From assembly GCA_963706315.1 (NCBI GenBank), contig CAVPMA010000013.1, forward strand, positions 186,001 to 250,000: a stretch of DNA of 64,000 nt. The letters run 5' to 3'. The DNA is from CALMEC01 sp963706315. Lineage in GTDB: Bacteria; Actinomycetota; Thermoleophilia; Miltoncostaeales; Miltoncostaeaceae. Each line of letters begins with the position of its first letter. The first letter of the stretch is position 1. This document shows positions 50,418-59,984 of this stretch, one piece after another. Position numbers and translations under genes: made by a program. Under the pieces are notes generated by a model that saw only the letters and a program-made list of their open reading frames with translations, searched no databases and was not told where the DNA came from.

Positions 50418-53263
50418 CAGAACAGCGGTTCCTCCTCCTCGGACCCGACGATTCCCTGTCGGCCGGAGATGCCTTCCGCAGGTCCTCCGCCGGAACCTCC
50501 GCCCGGCCCGGTCTCGGCCGGTGCCATTCCGCGCAGGACGTCGGAGAGGATGCCCTCGAAGCCTCGGGCCGGGGCGCCGCCCCCAGCCTTTCCACTGGGG
50601 GCGCCCCCAGGCCCGCCCTGACTCGGCGCGAGCCCGCGCAGAGCCCCGAAGAGGATGTCCTCGAAGCCCCCGCCCGGCGTCCCGCCCGCCGACCCGCCGC
50701 TGCCGTCAGCCGCGATCGGCGGGCTCATGGCCGGCCCACCGCCATCGCCGCCCCCGGAGCCTCCCCCGACCAGGCCGTCCCCGCTCGTCGCGCCTGCGGC
50801 TCCAGGAATGCCGGTCCCGCTCGGCGACACGCCCGGGGGCGCGGGGGCCGCGGGGGGGGCCGCGACGGACGGCGCGGGCGCCTGGGTGGGCGAGGCCTCG
50901 CAGATGCGCGGGTCGTCGGTCGGCCCGCAGAGCGGCCCCTGGACCTGCGCCGCCTCCTCCGCCTCGATCTGGCCCGCGATGCGGATGTCCGCCCGGCGCT
51001 CGTTGGCGTTCTCCTTGTTGTCCGGATCGGGGGCGAGGAGCTCGCCGAACGCGAACACGTCCGGCTGTGCGCTCGACCCGAGGAAGTCCTGGATCATCTG
51101 CTTCACCCTGCGGGCCCGCTTTTCGGAGAGCTCCAAGTTGAACTCGTGAGAGCCGGTCGTGCTGGCGCGGCCCGCCACGATGACCTGATTCTGTCCGAAC
51201 ATGACGCGGCGCTTGACCGGCGTGGGCAGCTGGGTCAGCCATGTGTGCAGCTGCGACTGCGCGGTGCCCTCGTTCTCGAAGGTGTCCTTCGCAACCTTGA
51301 AGGGCTTGAGCGTCTGGCCACAGCAGACAGGCACCGGCGGCGGCGGAGCGGGCACCCGCAGGTCGAGGTCGAACATGTGCTGGAAGATGTGGGTCTCCGG
51401 GATCGTCTCGCCGTTCGGGCGGGTCGTGGAGATGCTGCTCTTGATCGCCGGCTGCTGGCTGACGTTGCCGCCGAGCGGGACGGGGTCCTTCGAGTGGTCG
51501 ACCGGCAGCACCAGCTCGGCGGCCGTGCCGTGCGACTCCCCGCGGGGCGGCGGCCCGGTGAACCGCACCGACCGGTCCGCCTCGACGAAGAACCCGAGCT
51601 CGAGCGTTGACCGAGCTTTCCCGGTGTCCTTGAACACCTGGGGCTGCGGCGTGGGCGGCTTGGGGGCCGCGGGGCAGCCGAAGGCGCTTCGCAGCGCGTC
51701 CTCGACCAACTGCCGCAACCCGAGGAAGCATGCAAGGGAGAGTGCCTGTCCGGCCGGCGGAGGCACGGCGTTCGCCAGGAGGCAGAGCGCGGTAGTCCCC
51801 ATCGTCGTCAGTGCCTGACAGATTCCGGCCGCGCCGCCCTGCTGACCCGCTTGGCAGAGCTGGCGGACCTCAGGGGGCGTGTTCGGAGGCAGGAGGTTGC
51901 AGTTGACGCCGGGCGGCAGGACCGGGCCGCCGCCCCCTCCCCCTCCGCCTCCTCCGCCACCGCCACCGCCGCCACCGCTGGTCCGCGCCCAGGTCATGTC
52001 GACGAAGAACAGGAGCTTGCCGCTGGAGAGCGGCGTCACCTGGAACTCCTCGTGGAACGGGTTCGCGTCGAAGCTCTTGATCTGGTCGGGCTCGGTGCCG
52101 CTGCGGACGACGGCGCTGGGCGTGAACGCCACGTCCCAGCCCGGAATGGACTTGTCGGGGGTCGTCCTGCGCTGGAGCATGCGGCGGGAGAGCACCGGGG
52201 CGGCGGCGAGGGTCCGGGACCGCAGCTCCGGCGCGAGGGCAATCGTGAACGGGTCGTCGAGCCGCGCGATGGTGCGCCGTGCGACCTGCTCGGCCGAATG
52301 CTCGTGCGCGTCGGCCGGGTCGCTCACGAGGACTCCGCTCGGATGCCGCTGTCCTGCGGGCGCGGCGCCCTCCGCTTGCTGAGCAACGTGGGCGATCTCG
52401 TGGGCGAGAAGCTGGAGGCCGCCTCGCGATCCGGGCGCGTAGCGGCCCGCCCGGAAGTAGATGTCCGAGCCGGTGGTGAATGCCTCGGCGTCGACCTCGC
52501 GAGCCAGCACATCCGACTTGCTGTCGGCGTGGATCCTGATCGCGCCGAGGTCGAGGCCCATCGCCGGCTCGAGCGTCGCCCGTGCAGACTCGTCCAGGGC
52601 AGCGCCGCGACCGAGGCTGGCGCGTATCTGCTCGTCGAGGTCGGTCCCCTGGCCGTGCTCGTGCCCGTTCTCGGCTTGCGGCACGCTGGATCCACAGGTC
52701 CCGCCGCAGGAGCAGTGGCCGTCGCCGCACGCCCGCATGAGCAGCGGCTCTCGCTCGGGCTCCGGCTCGACAGCAGTCTGGCTCGCCGCCGATCCGCACG
52801 TCCCACCACACGTGCAGTGCCCGTCGCCGCACGAACGCATCAGCAGCGGCCCGGACTCGGGCTCCGGCTCGACCGCGCCGTGGCTCGTGCCCCTACCGCA
52901 CGCGCCCCCGCACGTGCAGCGCCCTTCGGCGCAGCGGTGAATCGAGATGGGCTCCGCGGGCTCGGCGCCGTGAGGGTCTGTGTCGTGCATACGACGCGCC
53001 GCGCATTGCGAGCAAGTGCAGTTACCGCCGGCGCATCGCTGAACGGATTGACGGCTCGCAGAGATCATCCGCTGGACGATGGCGTTGCCGCCCGCGCCCT
53101 GGAGCGCCCCGATGACCAGCGCGCGGCCGCCGCTGTCTGCACGCGCGATTGTCGCCAACCCGGCGCCGTCGATCTGGCCGGGTCCCCACGCGGTGGATTC
53201 GGCACTCAATCGATCCGGACGGGACCGGCGTGTGAGCGTCTCGACGGCGTCTCTGTGGCGCAA
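50417..53263 (-). CDS. DUF4157 and OmpA-like protein with Cys-rich repeats
   Basis: A 948-residue protein. Residues about 50-65 carry the GNxxV motif (LQGAGGNAIVQRM). Four Cys-rich repeats follow (about 74-190; CGDGHCTCGGTCG type). A DUF4157 domain is at about 225-305, with the HExxH motif HEIAHVAQQ (near 288). A Gly tract lies near 435-450. A Pro-rich middle precedes an OmpA-like peptidoglycan-associating domain (about 660-765; LSEKRARRVKQM, NERRADIRI). The C-terminus has two GFE-IL--LRG-AP repeats and an acidic end. It may be a tether or anchor linking the particle to the cell wall. Confidence 0.8.
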   Translation of the reverse strand: MRHRDAVETLTRRSRPDRLSAESTAWGPGQIDGAGLATIARADSGGRALVIGALQGAGGNAIVQRMISASRQSVQRCAGGNCTCSQCAARRMHDTDPHGAEPAEPISIHRCAEGRCTCGGACGRGTSHGAVEPEPESGPLLMRSCGDGHCTCGGTCGSAASQTAVEPEPEREPLLMRACGDGHCSCGGTCGSSVPQAENGHEHGQGTDLDEQIRASLGRGAALDESARATLEPAMGLDLGAIRIHADSKSDVLAREVDAEAFTTGSDIYFRAGRYAPGSRGGLQLLAHEIAHVAQQAEGAAPAGQRHPSGVLVSDPADAHEHSAEQVARRTIARLDDPFTIALAPELRSRTLAAAPVLSRRMLQRRTTPDKSIPGWDVAFTPSAVVRSGTEPDQIKSFDANPFHEEFQVTPLSSGKLLFFVDMTWARTSGGGGGGGGGGGGGGGGGPVLPPGVNCNLLPPNTPPEVRQLCQAGQQGGAAGICQALTTMGTTALCLLANAVPPPAGQALSLACFLGLRQLVEDALRSAFGCPAAPKPPTPQPQVFKDTGKARSTLELGFFVEADRSVRFTGPPPRGESHGTAAELVLPVDHSKDPVPLGGNVSQQPAIKSSISTTRPNGETIPETHIFQHMFDLDLRVPAPPPPVPVCCGQTLKPFKVAKDTFENEGTAQSQLHTWLTQLPTPVKRRVMFGQNQVIVAGRASTTGSHEFNLELSEKRARRVKQMIQDFLGSSAQPDVFAFGELLAPDPDNKENANERRADIRIAGQIEAEEAAQVQGPLCGPTDDPRICEASPTQAPAPSVAAPPAAPAPPGVSPSGTGIPGAAGATSGDGLVGGGSGGGDGGGPAMSPPIAADGSGGSAGGTPGGGFEDILFGALRGLAPSQGGPGGAPSGKAGGGAPARGFEGILSDVLRGMAPAETGPGGGSGGGPAEGISGRQGIVGSEEEEPLF
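52690..53044 (-). repeat. Four Cys-rich repeats (CxxGxCxCxxxC)
   Basis: Four protein repeats: CAGGNCTCSQC, CAEGRCTCGGAC, CGDGHCTCGGTC and CGDGHCSCGGTC, separated by about 20-30 acidic residues. The last two are nearly identical at DNA level. They could bind metal or form disulphide knots. Confidence 0.75.
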
Positions 53264-53280
53264 CGGAAGCTTCCCGTGCC

Positions 53281-55281
53281 TCAGCGCCCGGCCCCGTCGT
53301 GCACAGCTCGTGCCTTTCCACGGATCAGTTCGTGGAAGCGCTCGAAATCCGACTCGAGGGTGAGCCGTCCGAGCTTCGCGTACTCGAGCGCGACGCCCTT
53401 GACGAGGTGCTCCATCATGATCGTCCCGCCGTCCTCGGCGGCGAGGAACGCGGCGGCGAGGGACGCGTTGCGGATGCCTCCACCGGAGAGCTTGAACTGC
53501 GACGCGAGGAACGCCGGCTCGATGTCGGCCGCGAGCGGAGCCTTCTCGGGCAGGACCAGCTGCCAGATCCGCTCGCGGTCTTCGGGCTCGGGGAAGGGAA
53601 AGTCGATCACGAAGTCGAGGCGCCTGAGGAACGCCTCGTCGATGTTCTGCCGGAAGTTCGTCGCCAGGATCACCGCGCCGGAGTACGACTCCATCTTTTG
53701 GAGCAGGTACGCGACCTCGATGTTCGCGTAGCGGTCGTGCGAGTCCGAGACCTCCGAGCGCTTTCCGAACAGGGCATCGGCCTCGTCGAAGAACAGGATC
53801 GCGTTCGAGCCCGACGCCGCGTCGAAGATCCGGTCGAGGTTCTTCTCGGTCTCCCCGATGTACTTCGAGACGATCGTCGCCAGGTCGATCCGGTAGAGGT
53901 CGAGACCCAGGTCATGGGCGAGGACCTGCCCGGCCATCGTCTTGCCGGTGCCGGACTCCCCGGCGAACAGCACCTTCAGCCCCTGGTTCTGGACGGTGCG
54001 CTCGAACCCCCACTCGGACAGCACGAGATCGCGGTGACGAAGGTAGGACGAGATCGAGTGCAGGACCTCCGTCGGCCGCTCGGGCAGCACGAGCTGGGAC
54101 CAACCGAAGGCGGGCTCGAGCCGGGTGGCGAGCTCGCCGAGCCGAGTACTCGACGCGCGCCGTGCGCCGAGGTCGAGGTGCTCCCGTGTGGGCCCGTCGA
54201 GCCCTTCGACGGCGGCGGCGTTCCTGGCGACCTCCGCGGCGTCGGCAATCTGTCCGATGGAGAGTTGGAACTTCGCGGCGGCGTCCTCGACGTCGGCGGT
54301 TCCGGAGTGCGCCGCCCACGCCGCGCGGCGCTCCCCGTAGCCGGGCATCGGCGCCTCCACGACGAGAGCGGTGCGATCGCCGAGCGCGACGGCAGCTTCG
54401 CGCCTCGCGGCGATGAGGAGGGCCCTGCTGTCCTGGGTCGCCAACGCCCTGACGATCGAGCGCCGCTCGGCAGGCTCGAGACTCTCGAGCCCGTCGAACA
54501 CGATTCGGCAGCCGTCGAGCGCCGCGGCGAGCGCCGCCTCACGGCCGAGATCGGCGTCACCGACGTCGGCGAGGTCGAAGACGAGCAGGGGGGTTCCGAG
54601 CGCGAGGGCGAGGATCGCGCCGGCGTCGGCGCCCACCACCAGGAGCGGCAGCTCCGTCTCGCACCGGATCAGCGCGCGGAGCTCCTCGACCACTCCGGCG
54701 CGTCCGGGGTCGTGGCTCGGGAGCGGCTGGCGGCGCATGCGCCCATCGCGGGCCGGCTCGTCGAGGTCTGCCCCCACGAGGAAGCCCGCCAGGCGGTCGG
54801 CCACCTTGATCGCACGGTCGGCGACCGGGGTCTGGTTGCGCTCGTCGATCAGCCGGATCGCGCCGCTCCGACGCAGCGGAGCCGAGTGGCCGAAGCGGGC
54901 GAGCACTTCTCCGGCGTCGACATCGTCCGACGTCAGCAGGCGGGCGACGAGCCCCGGGCTGGGGAGCTTGCGCGTGACATCGTCATGGAGGTACGCGAAC
55001 AGCCTGCCGTAGCGGGGGGAGAACTCCGGAGCCGCCGACAGCGCCAGCACAGCGGCGTCGAGCGCATCGAGGCCGAGGAGCTCCGCGGCGTGGCGCAGGC
55101 GGGCGTCGGGGTCGGGCGCGTCGGTCGTTCGAGCCATCGCGAGCGCCTGCTCGTCGGTGACGTACAGCCCCCGGAACGGGTCGATCGGGGTGGGGTCCGA
55201 GCTCGCGACCGCCTCGACCGCCAGGCGGATTCTCTCCGCGAGCGCCGCAAAGGTCGGAAAGCCTGTCTCAGGCGAGCTCAT
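53281..55281 (-). CDS. AAA+ ATPase of the injection system (Afp15 type)
   Basis: A 666-residue protein. The N-terminal about 230 residues are a variable adaptor; the C-terminal half is the AAA module. Walker A: FAGESGTGKTMAG (near 440). Walker B: NAILFFDEADALFGKRSE (near 495). ATNFRQNIDEAFLRRLDFVIDF holds sensor 1 and the arginine finger. The family helps assemble or recycle phage-tail-like particles. Starts 14 bases inside the upstream DUF4157 gene. Confidence 0.92.
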   Translation of the reverse strand: MSSPETGFPTFAALAERIRLAVEAVASSDPTPIDPFRGLYVTDEQALAMARTTDAPDPDARLRHAAELLGLDALDAAVLALSAAPEFSPRYGRLFAYLHDDVTRKLPSPGLVARLLTSDDVDAGEVLARFGHSAPLRRSGAIRLIDERNQTPVADRAIKVADRLAGFLVGADLDEPARDGRMRRQPLPSHDPGRAGVVEELRALIRCETELPLLVVGADAGAILALALGTPLLVFDLADVGDADLGREAALAAALDGCRIVFDGLESLEPAERRSIVRALATQDSRALLIAARREAAVALGDRTALVVEAPMPGYGERRAAWAAHSGTADVEDAAAKFQLSIGQIADAAEVARNAAAVEGLDGPTREHLDLGARRASSTRLGELATRLEPAFGWSQLVLPERPTEVLHSISSYLRHRDLVLSEWGFERTVQNQGLKVLFAGESGTGKTMAGQVLAHDLGLDLYRIDLATIVSKYIGETEKNLDRIFDAASGSNAILFFDEADALFGKRSEVSDSHDRYANIEVAYLLQKMESYSGAVILATNFRQNIDEAFLRRLDFVIDFPFPEPEDRERIWQLVLPEKAPLAADIEPAFLASQFKLSGGGIRNASLAAAFLAAEDGGTIMMEHLVKGVALEYAKLGRLTLESDFERFHELIRGKARAVHDGAGR

Positions 55282-55801
55282 CGGCCGTCCGGTCGGCCTC
55301 CGCCTCCATGCTGTCGCCCGGCTGCGTGACCGTCAGAGGTCCGCTCGTCGGCGCGCCGCGCTGTTGCACGACATGGGTCAACTCGTGCGCCAGCAGGCGG
55401 TCCCCGCCGGACGTCCCCGGTTGGTACTGGCCCTCCGCGAAGTAGAGGTCGCTGCCAGTCGTGAACGCGCGAGCCGAGACGGACCGCGCGAGCGTGTCGG
55501 CAGTGGAGTCCGTGTGTACTCGGACGTCGGAGAGGCTGTCGCCCAGCGGCTGGGAGAAGCGCGATGCCACGCCGCCGTCGAGTGTCTGCCCACTGCCGCG
55601 GGTGCGCGCGATCGTCGCCTCGACGTCGGGGTGGGCACGACCGTCGGGCAGGATGCCCGCGCCATCCCGTGCAAGCGCGGCGAAGGCCCGGTTGCCGACG
55701 CTCGAGGCAAGCCGCTCGGTGGGAGACTGCTCGTGCTCCGGCGCCTCGACCTCGTGGGTTCGAATGCGGTCGTGAAGCCGATCATGACCGTGCTCGCCCA
55801 T
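55268..55801 (-). CDS. DUF4157 protein with GNxAF motif
   Basis: A 177-residue protein: N-terminal charged region, then ASSVGNRAFAALARDG (about residues 33-48), then DUF4157 with LSDVRVHTDSTADTLARSVSARAFTTGSDLYFAEG and the HELTHVVQQRG metal-site motif. Family members are frequent in eCIS loci and are thought to be metalloprotease-like. First gene of the structural operon; GGGAGG lies 5 bases before ATG. Confidence 0.88.
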   Translation of the reverse strand: MGEHGHDRLHDRIRTHEVEAPEHEQSPTERLASSVGNRAFAALARDGAGILPDGRAHPDVEATIARTRGSGQTLDGGVASRFSQPLGDSLSDVRVHTDSTADTLARSVSARAFTTGSDLYFAEGQYQPGTSGGDRLLAHELTHVVQQRGAPTSGPLTVTQPGDSMEAEADRTADELA

Positions 55802-56057
55802 GTGTCCTCCCGTTCGACGTCGTCGAGGATACGCCCGCGTCCAGGGGTCTGCGACCCGTCGCCGGGGACGGCATGGCTGCCCAAACGGGCATCACGCCTC
55901 CCACGGCCGGCTCCGATGAGCGTGGTCCCACCACGTCGCGGGGGCCATCCCTTCCGGCGGGCAGGCCCATCTGCCCGAAAGGTTGCACCCCCGATCCTCG
56001 GGCGCGGAACGGATCGAGGGGTACGATCTCGCACGTTCCGTCCGAGGAGGCCGGCGC
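55802..56057. other. Divergent control region of the injection-system operons
   Basis: A 256-base gap between the leftward structural operon and the rightward cargo genes. Both promoters must be here. I saw no confident -10/-35 pair; TACGAT at about 56020-56030 (+) and TATCCT (-) are weak candidates. No repeat or hairpin is obvious. Confidence 0.4.
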
Positions 56058-59000
56058 TTGGCCGTAGCGGCATCCAGCCGTGAGCACGAGCGGTATGCGG
56101 TGCGCAGCGAGCGCTCGCCCGGCCTGCCGCCCGTCGCAGGACCCCTGCCGGTCGGGGTGGGAAACCGCGCGTTCGCGGGGATGATCGCCCGGCGGGGGAC
56201 CGGCGAGGGTGACACGCCGGCCCCGAGCGTGGGAGGCGCACTCGAGGGCAGCCTGCGGGCGCTGCTCGCCATGGACGGGCCAGTCCCCGGTGGTGAGCGG
56301 CCAGCCGCGGCGGACGTCACCGATCCGGGCGACGCAGCCGGGCGGGCCTCGCCGTCCGAGCCCGCCCGGGCCCAGCCCGCGGGCGGTGCCGCGGCCGCCA
56401 CGGGAAGCGACCGGGGCACGGCGCTCGGCGACATCCCCCTCGCGGGCCTCGGCGACCCCGGTGTCCTCGACGGCCTCGCGAGCGGGGCGGGAACGGCGAT
56501 GGAGGAGGCCGTCTCCCGCGCCGAGTCGGTCGTCGCCGGGGTCGAGGGCGCCGTCGCCGGAGGCGAGCCCGTGTTCTCCGGCGGTCTTCCGGCGGGCCTG
56601 GCGGACCTCGGGAGCGAGCAGGGCGCAGCAGGCCGGACCGGCGCCGGCCCGTCGGAGGCGCCCGCTCGAAGCGGAGTGACGGACCTCGGGAGCGAGAAGG
56701 CTGGGGCGGGCGGAGCCACTGCCGGCCCGTCCGAGGTGCCCGCGACCGCGGCCCGGGGGAACGCCCCCATGGAGTCGGCCGGCCCGTCCGGTTGCGGATG
56801 CGAGGACTGCGCCGATTGCGCCGGAGGCAGTGGGGCCGGCGTGATCGCCCGCAAGGCGAAGGCGGGTGGGATCACGCCCGTGCGTGGCCCGCCCCGAATC
56901 CAACGCGGACTGCTGGACGAGATCGGCGGGGCCGCGTCGTCGGCAGCCTCCGCAATCGGGGGAGCAGCATCCTCTGCAGCCTCTGGGGTGACCGGAGCCG
57001 CCTCATCGGCAGCGTCCGCGGTTGGCGGAGCGGTCGGTTCTGCCGTGTCGGCCGTCGGCGATGCCGCCTCCTCGGTGCTCCCGGGTGGGCTCGTGGAGAT
57101 GATCAGCGGCCTCGCAGGGGCTGCGCGCTCGCGCATCGGGTCGCTGACGGGCCTGGAGGAGCAGGCGACAGGGGCGCAGGGGCAGATCCAGCAGCAGGGC
57201 CAACAGGCCCGGCAGGAGGCCGAGCATCAGGTCGAGCGCGGCCGGGAGCAGAGCGGCCAGGCCGAGAGCCAGGCCCGCGAGACCGCGACCCACGTCGAGC
57301 AGCAGACCCAGGAGAAGCGCGACCAGGCCGAGACCGTGGCCGGTCGGATGAACGGCATCGGCGGGCTCATCGGCCCCGCCCTCGACCCAGGTGGAGGCCT
57401 TGTCGCCCCGCCGGCCGCTCGCGAGCTTGGTCAGCGCCTGGCCGGCGTAGCGCAGGGCCTGCCCGGCGAGGCCGCGCGGGCGGCCGGAGCCGGTGATCTT
57501 CCGGCGGCAGTTCAGGACGGGCAGAAGGCCGGGCCCACCGAGAACTGGGACTGTACCGCCTCCGAGGTCATGCGGACTGTGAGCAACCTCGGCGAAGGCA
57601 TGGGTCGCCGCGCCGAGTCGCTCGGCAAGCGCATCCTCGGCGAGGAAGGCTACGCACGGCTCATGGCCTTCGGCGGGCAGGTCTCCCAGGGCGTCAGGAA
57701 CGCGGCCGCCGCGGTGCGCCGCACGGCGGGAGAGATCGCCGGACGCGTGCAGGCGTGGTGGCAGCGTACGACCGGCCCGATCGCCGAGCGGGCACGGCAG
57801 GCGCGGGAACGCCTGGGCAAGGTGTGGCAGGGGATCACCCAAGGCGTGCGAGGTTGGGTCGACCGGCGGTGGGGTGAGCTCAGCCGCAACTGGGAGCGGA
57901 TCAAGACGGCGGTCGTGCCGCGCCTCGAGGCCGCCGTGAAGGGCGTCAAGGAGTTCGTCGGGGGGACGGTCGAGCGAGCCCGCGCGGCGGCCGGACGGTT
58001 CTGGGACATGCTGCCTGGCCCCGTGAAGTCCATCGTGACCGGCGTCGGCGTGGCGGTCGTCGGGCCGGCGGCCCTGGTCATGGAGGGCGCCCGCCGCCTC
58101 GGCCAGTTCGTGAGCGACCACAAGGGTCAGATCCTCGGCGCCCTTCGAGCTGCGGGTGACCGCTTCATGCAGGACGTCGCGAGGGCGTGGAACGGGGCGA
58201 AGGAGGTCCTCTCAGCCGTCTGGACCAAGGTGCGCGAATGGGGGAGCCAGATCGGATCGGCGATCCGGGACAACGCCCGCGCCCTCTACACCGCCGCGGA
58301 CGAGGCGACGGGCGGTTGGCTCAGCAAGATCCGTGACGCCCTGAGCGCGAAGGGCCCGAGCATCCGCGACGACGTTTGCGCCCTCCTCGGGGAGGCAACC
58401 GGCCCGTGCATCAGGAGCGCCCTCCCCAAGCACGGCGACTTCGCGGAGGCGAGCCTCTCCGGGGACCTGACCGTGCCCATCGAGGGCGTGCCCGTCAAGC
58501 TCGCCGCGGGCGCGAAGGTGAACATCGCCGGCGACACCTCGGGCGCGGCGCCCGGGGCGAACCGACCGTCGGCGGCGAGTTACACCGCGACGATCTCCGG
58601 GGAGGGATCCCTCTCGGTCGCCGCCGCGCTCTCGGGCGGCGGGGGGGGCGGCGGCGGCCAGGGAGGAGGCAAGGTGGGCGTCAGCGTCGACCTTCCGCAG
58701 GGTGGCAAGGCGAAGTTATGGGAGCGCCTGACCGGTGGCCCCGCCCCGGCGACGCCGGCGACCGGCCAGCCCGCCGCGCAGGGCGTGCCCGGCCGGCCGG
58801 GCACGGCAGCGCCGAGCGGTCAGCCGGCAACCACCGGGCCGACGTCGCCACTCGCCAACACCCAGGTCGGCCCGTCCGCGAAACCCGGCACGTCGCCACT
58901 CGCCAACACCCAGGTCGGCCCGGCCGCGAAGCCCGGCGCGCCCGCCCAGCAGCCCGGCGCGCCCGCCCAGCAGCCCGGCGCGCCCGCCCAGCAGCCGGGC

Positions 59001-59984
59001 GCGCAGGCGGCGCCGTCCGGCGGAGCCTCCGCGGAGGGCTCGGTCGAGGCCGGGCTCAAGGGCTCGGCCGAGGCCGTCTACACCTTCACTGCCGATGCCA
59101 AGGACCAGGCCAGCTGCCGCGGGCTCGGCGGGCTGAGCACCCTGCTCGTCGCGGCCGGTGCGTCGGCGGCGACCTCGCAGCTGCCGCCGCCGTTCAGCCT
59201 CGGCGGCTCCGGCGATCTGTCGATGAGCTCGTTCGCCGACCAGCTCACCTCGATGAAGATGACGTTCGCCCAGTTCGGCGGCCTCACCGTCGACCTCAAG
59301 CAGGAGGGCATCGGGAGCCTGAAGATCGCCGCGAGCGCAGAGCGCGGGGTGACCCTCGAGACGGGGAAGGAAGACACCGGCGACGCATCGATCAGCGCCT
59401 CGATCTTCACCGCCCTGAGCGGCTCGCTCGGCGGGGAGCTCGGTGTGGGCCCGCTCTCGGGCATCGGCGGCAGCATCGGCGGAGGCGGACGCCTGTTCGC
59501 CAGCCTCAAGTACATCCCATCGAAGGACACCATCAAGACGATCGACGCCGGTGCGAGCATCACCGCAAGCGTCTCGCTGAACAACGTCCAGAGCCTCATC
59601 GGCGCGCTCCCCGGCCCGGTCGCGGCGGAGGCCAGGCAGGCCCTCGAGCCGTACCTGGGCGCACATGGGAATGCCAGCGTCGAGGGCAGCGCGACGTTCA
59701 AGGTCAGCAACCTTCAGCAACTGGTCGTGGAGCTCGACGGCTACTTCGCGAACCCCGATGCCGTGACCCTGGACGGCGTCTACCAGCGCGTCTCCCGGCA
59801 CCTGGCCAACAACAACGAGCTCAAGATCAAGGTCGAGTTGACCGCACGCACCCGCCTCGTCGGGGTCTCGGTGAGCGCCTCTGAATCCGGGGGCGTCGGC
59901 GGAAGCGTTTCCGCATCCCTCGACTCCGGCCAGAAGATCACGCTCGTCGACCGCACGTTCAGCAACCTTCGCCTCGCAGCATGA
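56058..59984 (+). CDS. Large amphipathic/coiled-coil protein with GNxAF motif
   Basis: A 1308-residue protein. TTG start with GAGGAGG 7 bases upstream. GVGNRAFAGMIARR (about residues 35-48), then Ala/Gly-rich sequence and a Cys cluster (CGCEDCADC). Ser/Ala repeats (GGAASSAAS) at about 290-330 and a Gln/Glu coiled coil at about 365-430 precede Trp-rich amphipathic helices (about 540-780; WWQRTTGPIAERARQ, GWVDRRWGELSRNWERI). Then come a hydrophobic stretch (SIVTGVGVAVVGPAALVM), a disordered part with tandem repeats and a beta-rich C-terminus. It could be a cargo, a tape-measure-like or a membrane-acting protein. Function unknown. Confidence 0.6.
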   Translation: MAVAASSREHERYAVRSERSPGLPPVAGPLPVGVGNRAFAGMIARRGTGEGDTPAPSVGGALEGSLRALLAMDGPVPGGERPAAADVTDPGDAAGRASPSEPARAQPAGGAAAATGSDRGTALGDIPLAGLGDPGVLDGLASGAGTAMEEAVSRAESVVAGVEGAVAGGEPVFSGGLPAGLADLGSEQGAAGRTGAGPSEAPARSGVTDLGSEKAGAGGATAGPSEVPATAARGNAPMESAGPSGCGCEDCADCAGGSGAGVIARKAKAGGITPVRGPPRIQRGLLDEIGGAASSAASAIGGAASSAASGVTGAASSAASAVGGAVGSAVSAVGDAASSVLPGGLVEMISGLAGAARSRIGSLTGLEEQATGAQGQIQQQGQQARQEAEHQVERGREQSGQAESQARETATHVEQQTQEKRDQAETVAGRMNGIGGLIGPALDPGGGLVAPPAARELGQRLAGVAQGLPGEAARAAGAGDLPAAVQDGQKAGPTENWDCTASEVMRTVSNLGEGMGRRAESLGKRILGEEGYARLMAFGGQVSQGVRNAAAAVRRTAGEIAGRVQAWWQRTTGPIAERARQARERLGKVWQGITQGVRGWVDRRWGELSRNWERIKTAVVPRLEAAVKGVKEFVGGTVERARAAAGRFWDMLPGPVKSIVTGVGVAVVGPAALVMEGARRLGQFVSDHKGQILGALRAAGDRFMQDVARAWNGAKEVLSAVWTKVREWGSQIGSAIRDNARALYTAADEATGGWLSKIRDALSAKGPSIRDDVCALLGEATGPCIRSALPKHGDFAEASLSGDLTVPIEGVPVKLAAGAKVNIAGDTSGAAPGANRPSAASYTATISGEGSLSVAAALSGGGGGGGGQGGGKVGVSVDLPQGGKAKLWERLTGGPAPATPATGQPAAQGVPGRPGTAAPSGQPATTGPTSPLANTQVGPSAKPGTSPLANTQVGPAAKPGAPAQQPGAPAQQPGAPAQQPGAQAAPSGGASAEGSVEAGLKGSAEAVYTFTADAKDQASCRGLGGLSTLLVAAGASAATSQLPPPFSLGGSGDLSMSSFADQLTSMKMTFAQFGGLTVDLKQEGIGSLKIAASAERGVTLETGKEDTGDASISASIFTALSGSLGGELGVGPLSGIGGSIGGGGRLFASLKYIPSKDTIKTIDAGASITASVSLNNVQSLIGALPGPVAAEARQALEPYLGAHGNASVEGSATFKVSNLQQLVVELDGYFANPDAVTLDGVYQRVSRHLANNNELKIKVELTARTRLVGVSVSASESGGVGGSVSASLDSGQKITLVDRTFSNLRLAA
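58845..59003 (+). repeat. Two 48-base and three 21-base tandem repeats
   Basis: Two 48-base units (58845-58892, 58893-58940) encode SPLANTQVGP-x-AKPG-x; then three 21-base units (58941-59003) encode PAQQPGA. Copies are near identical in DNA, suggesting recent slippage. They form a flexible linker. Confidence 0.85.
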
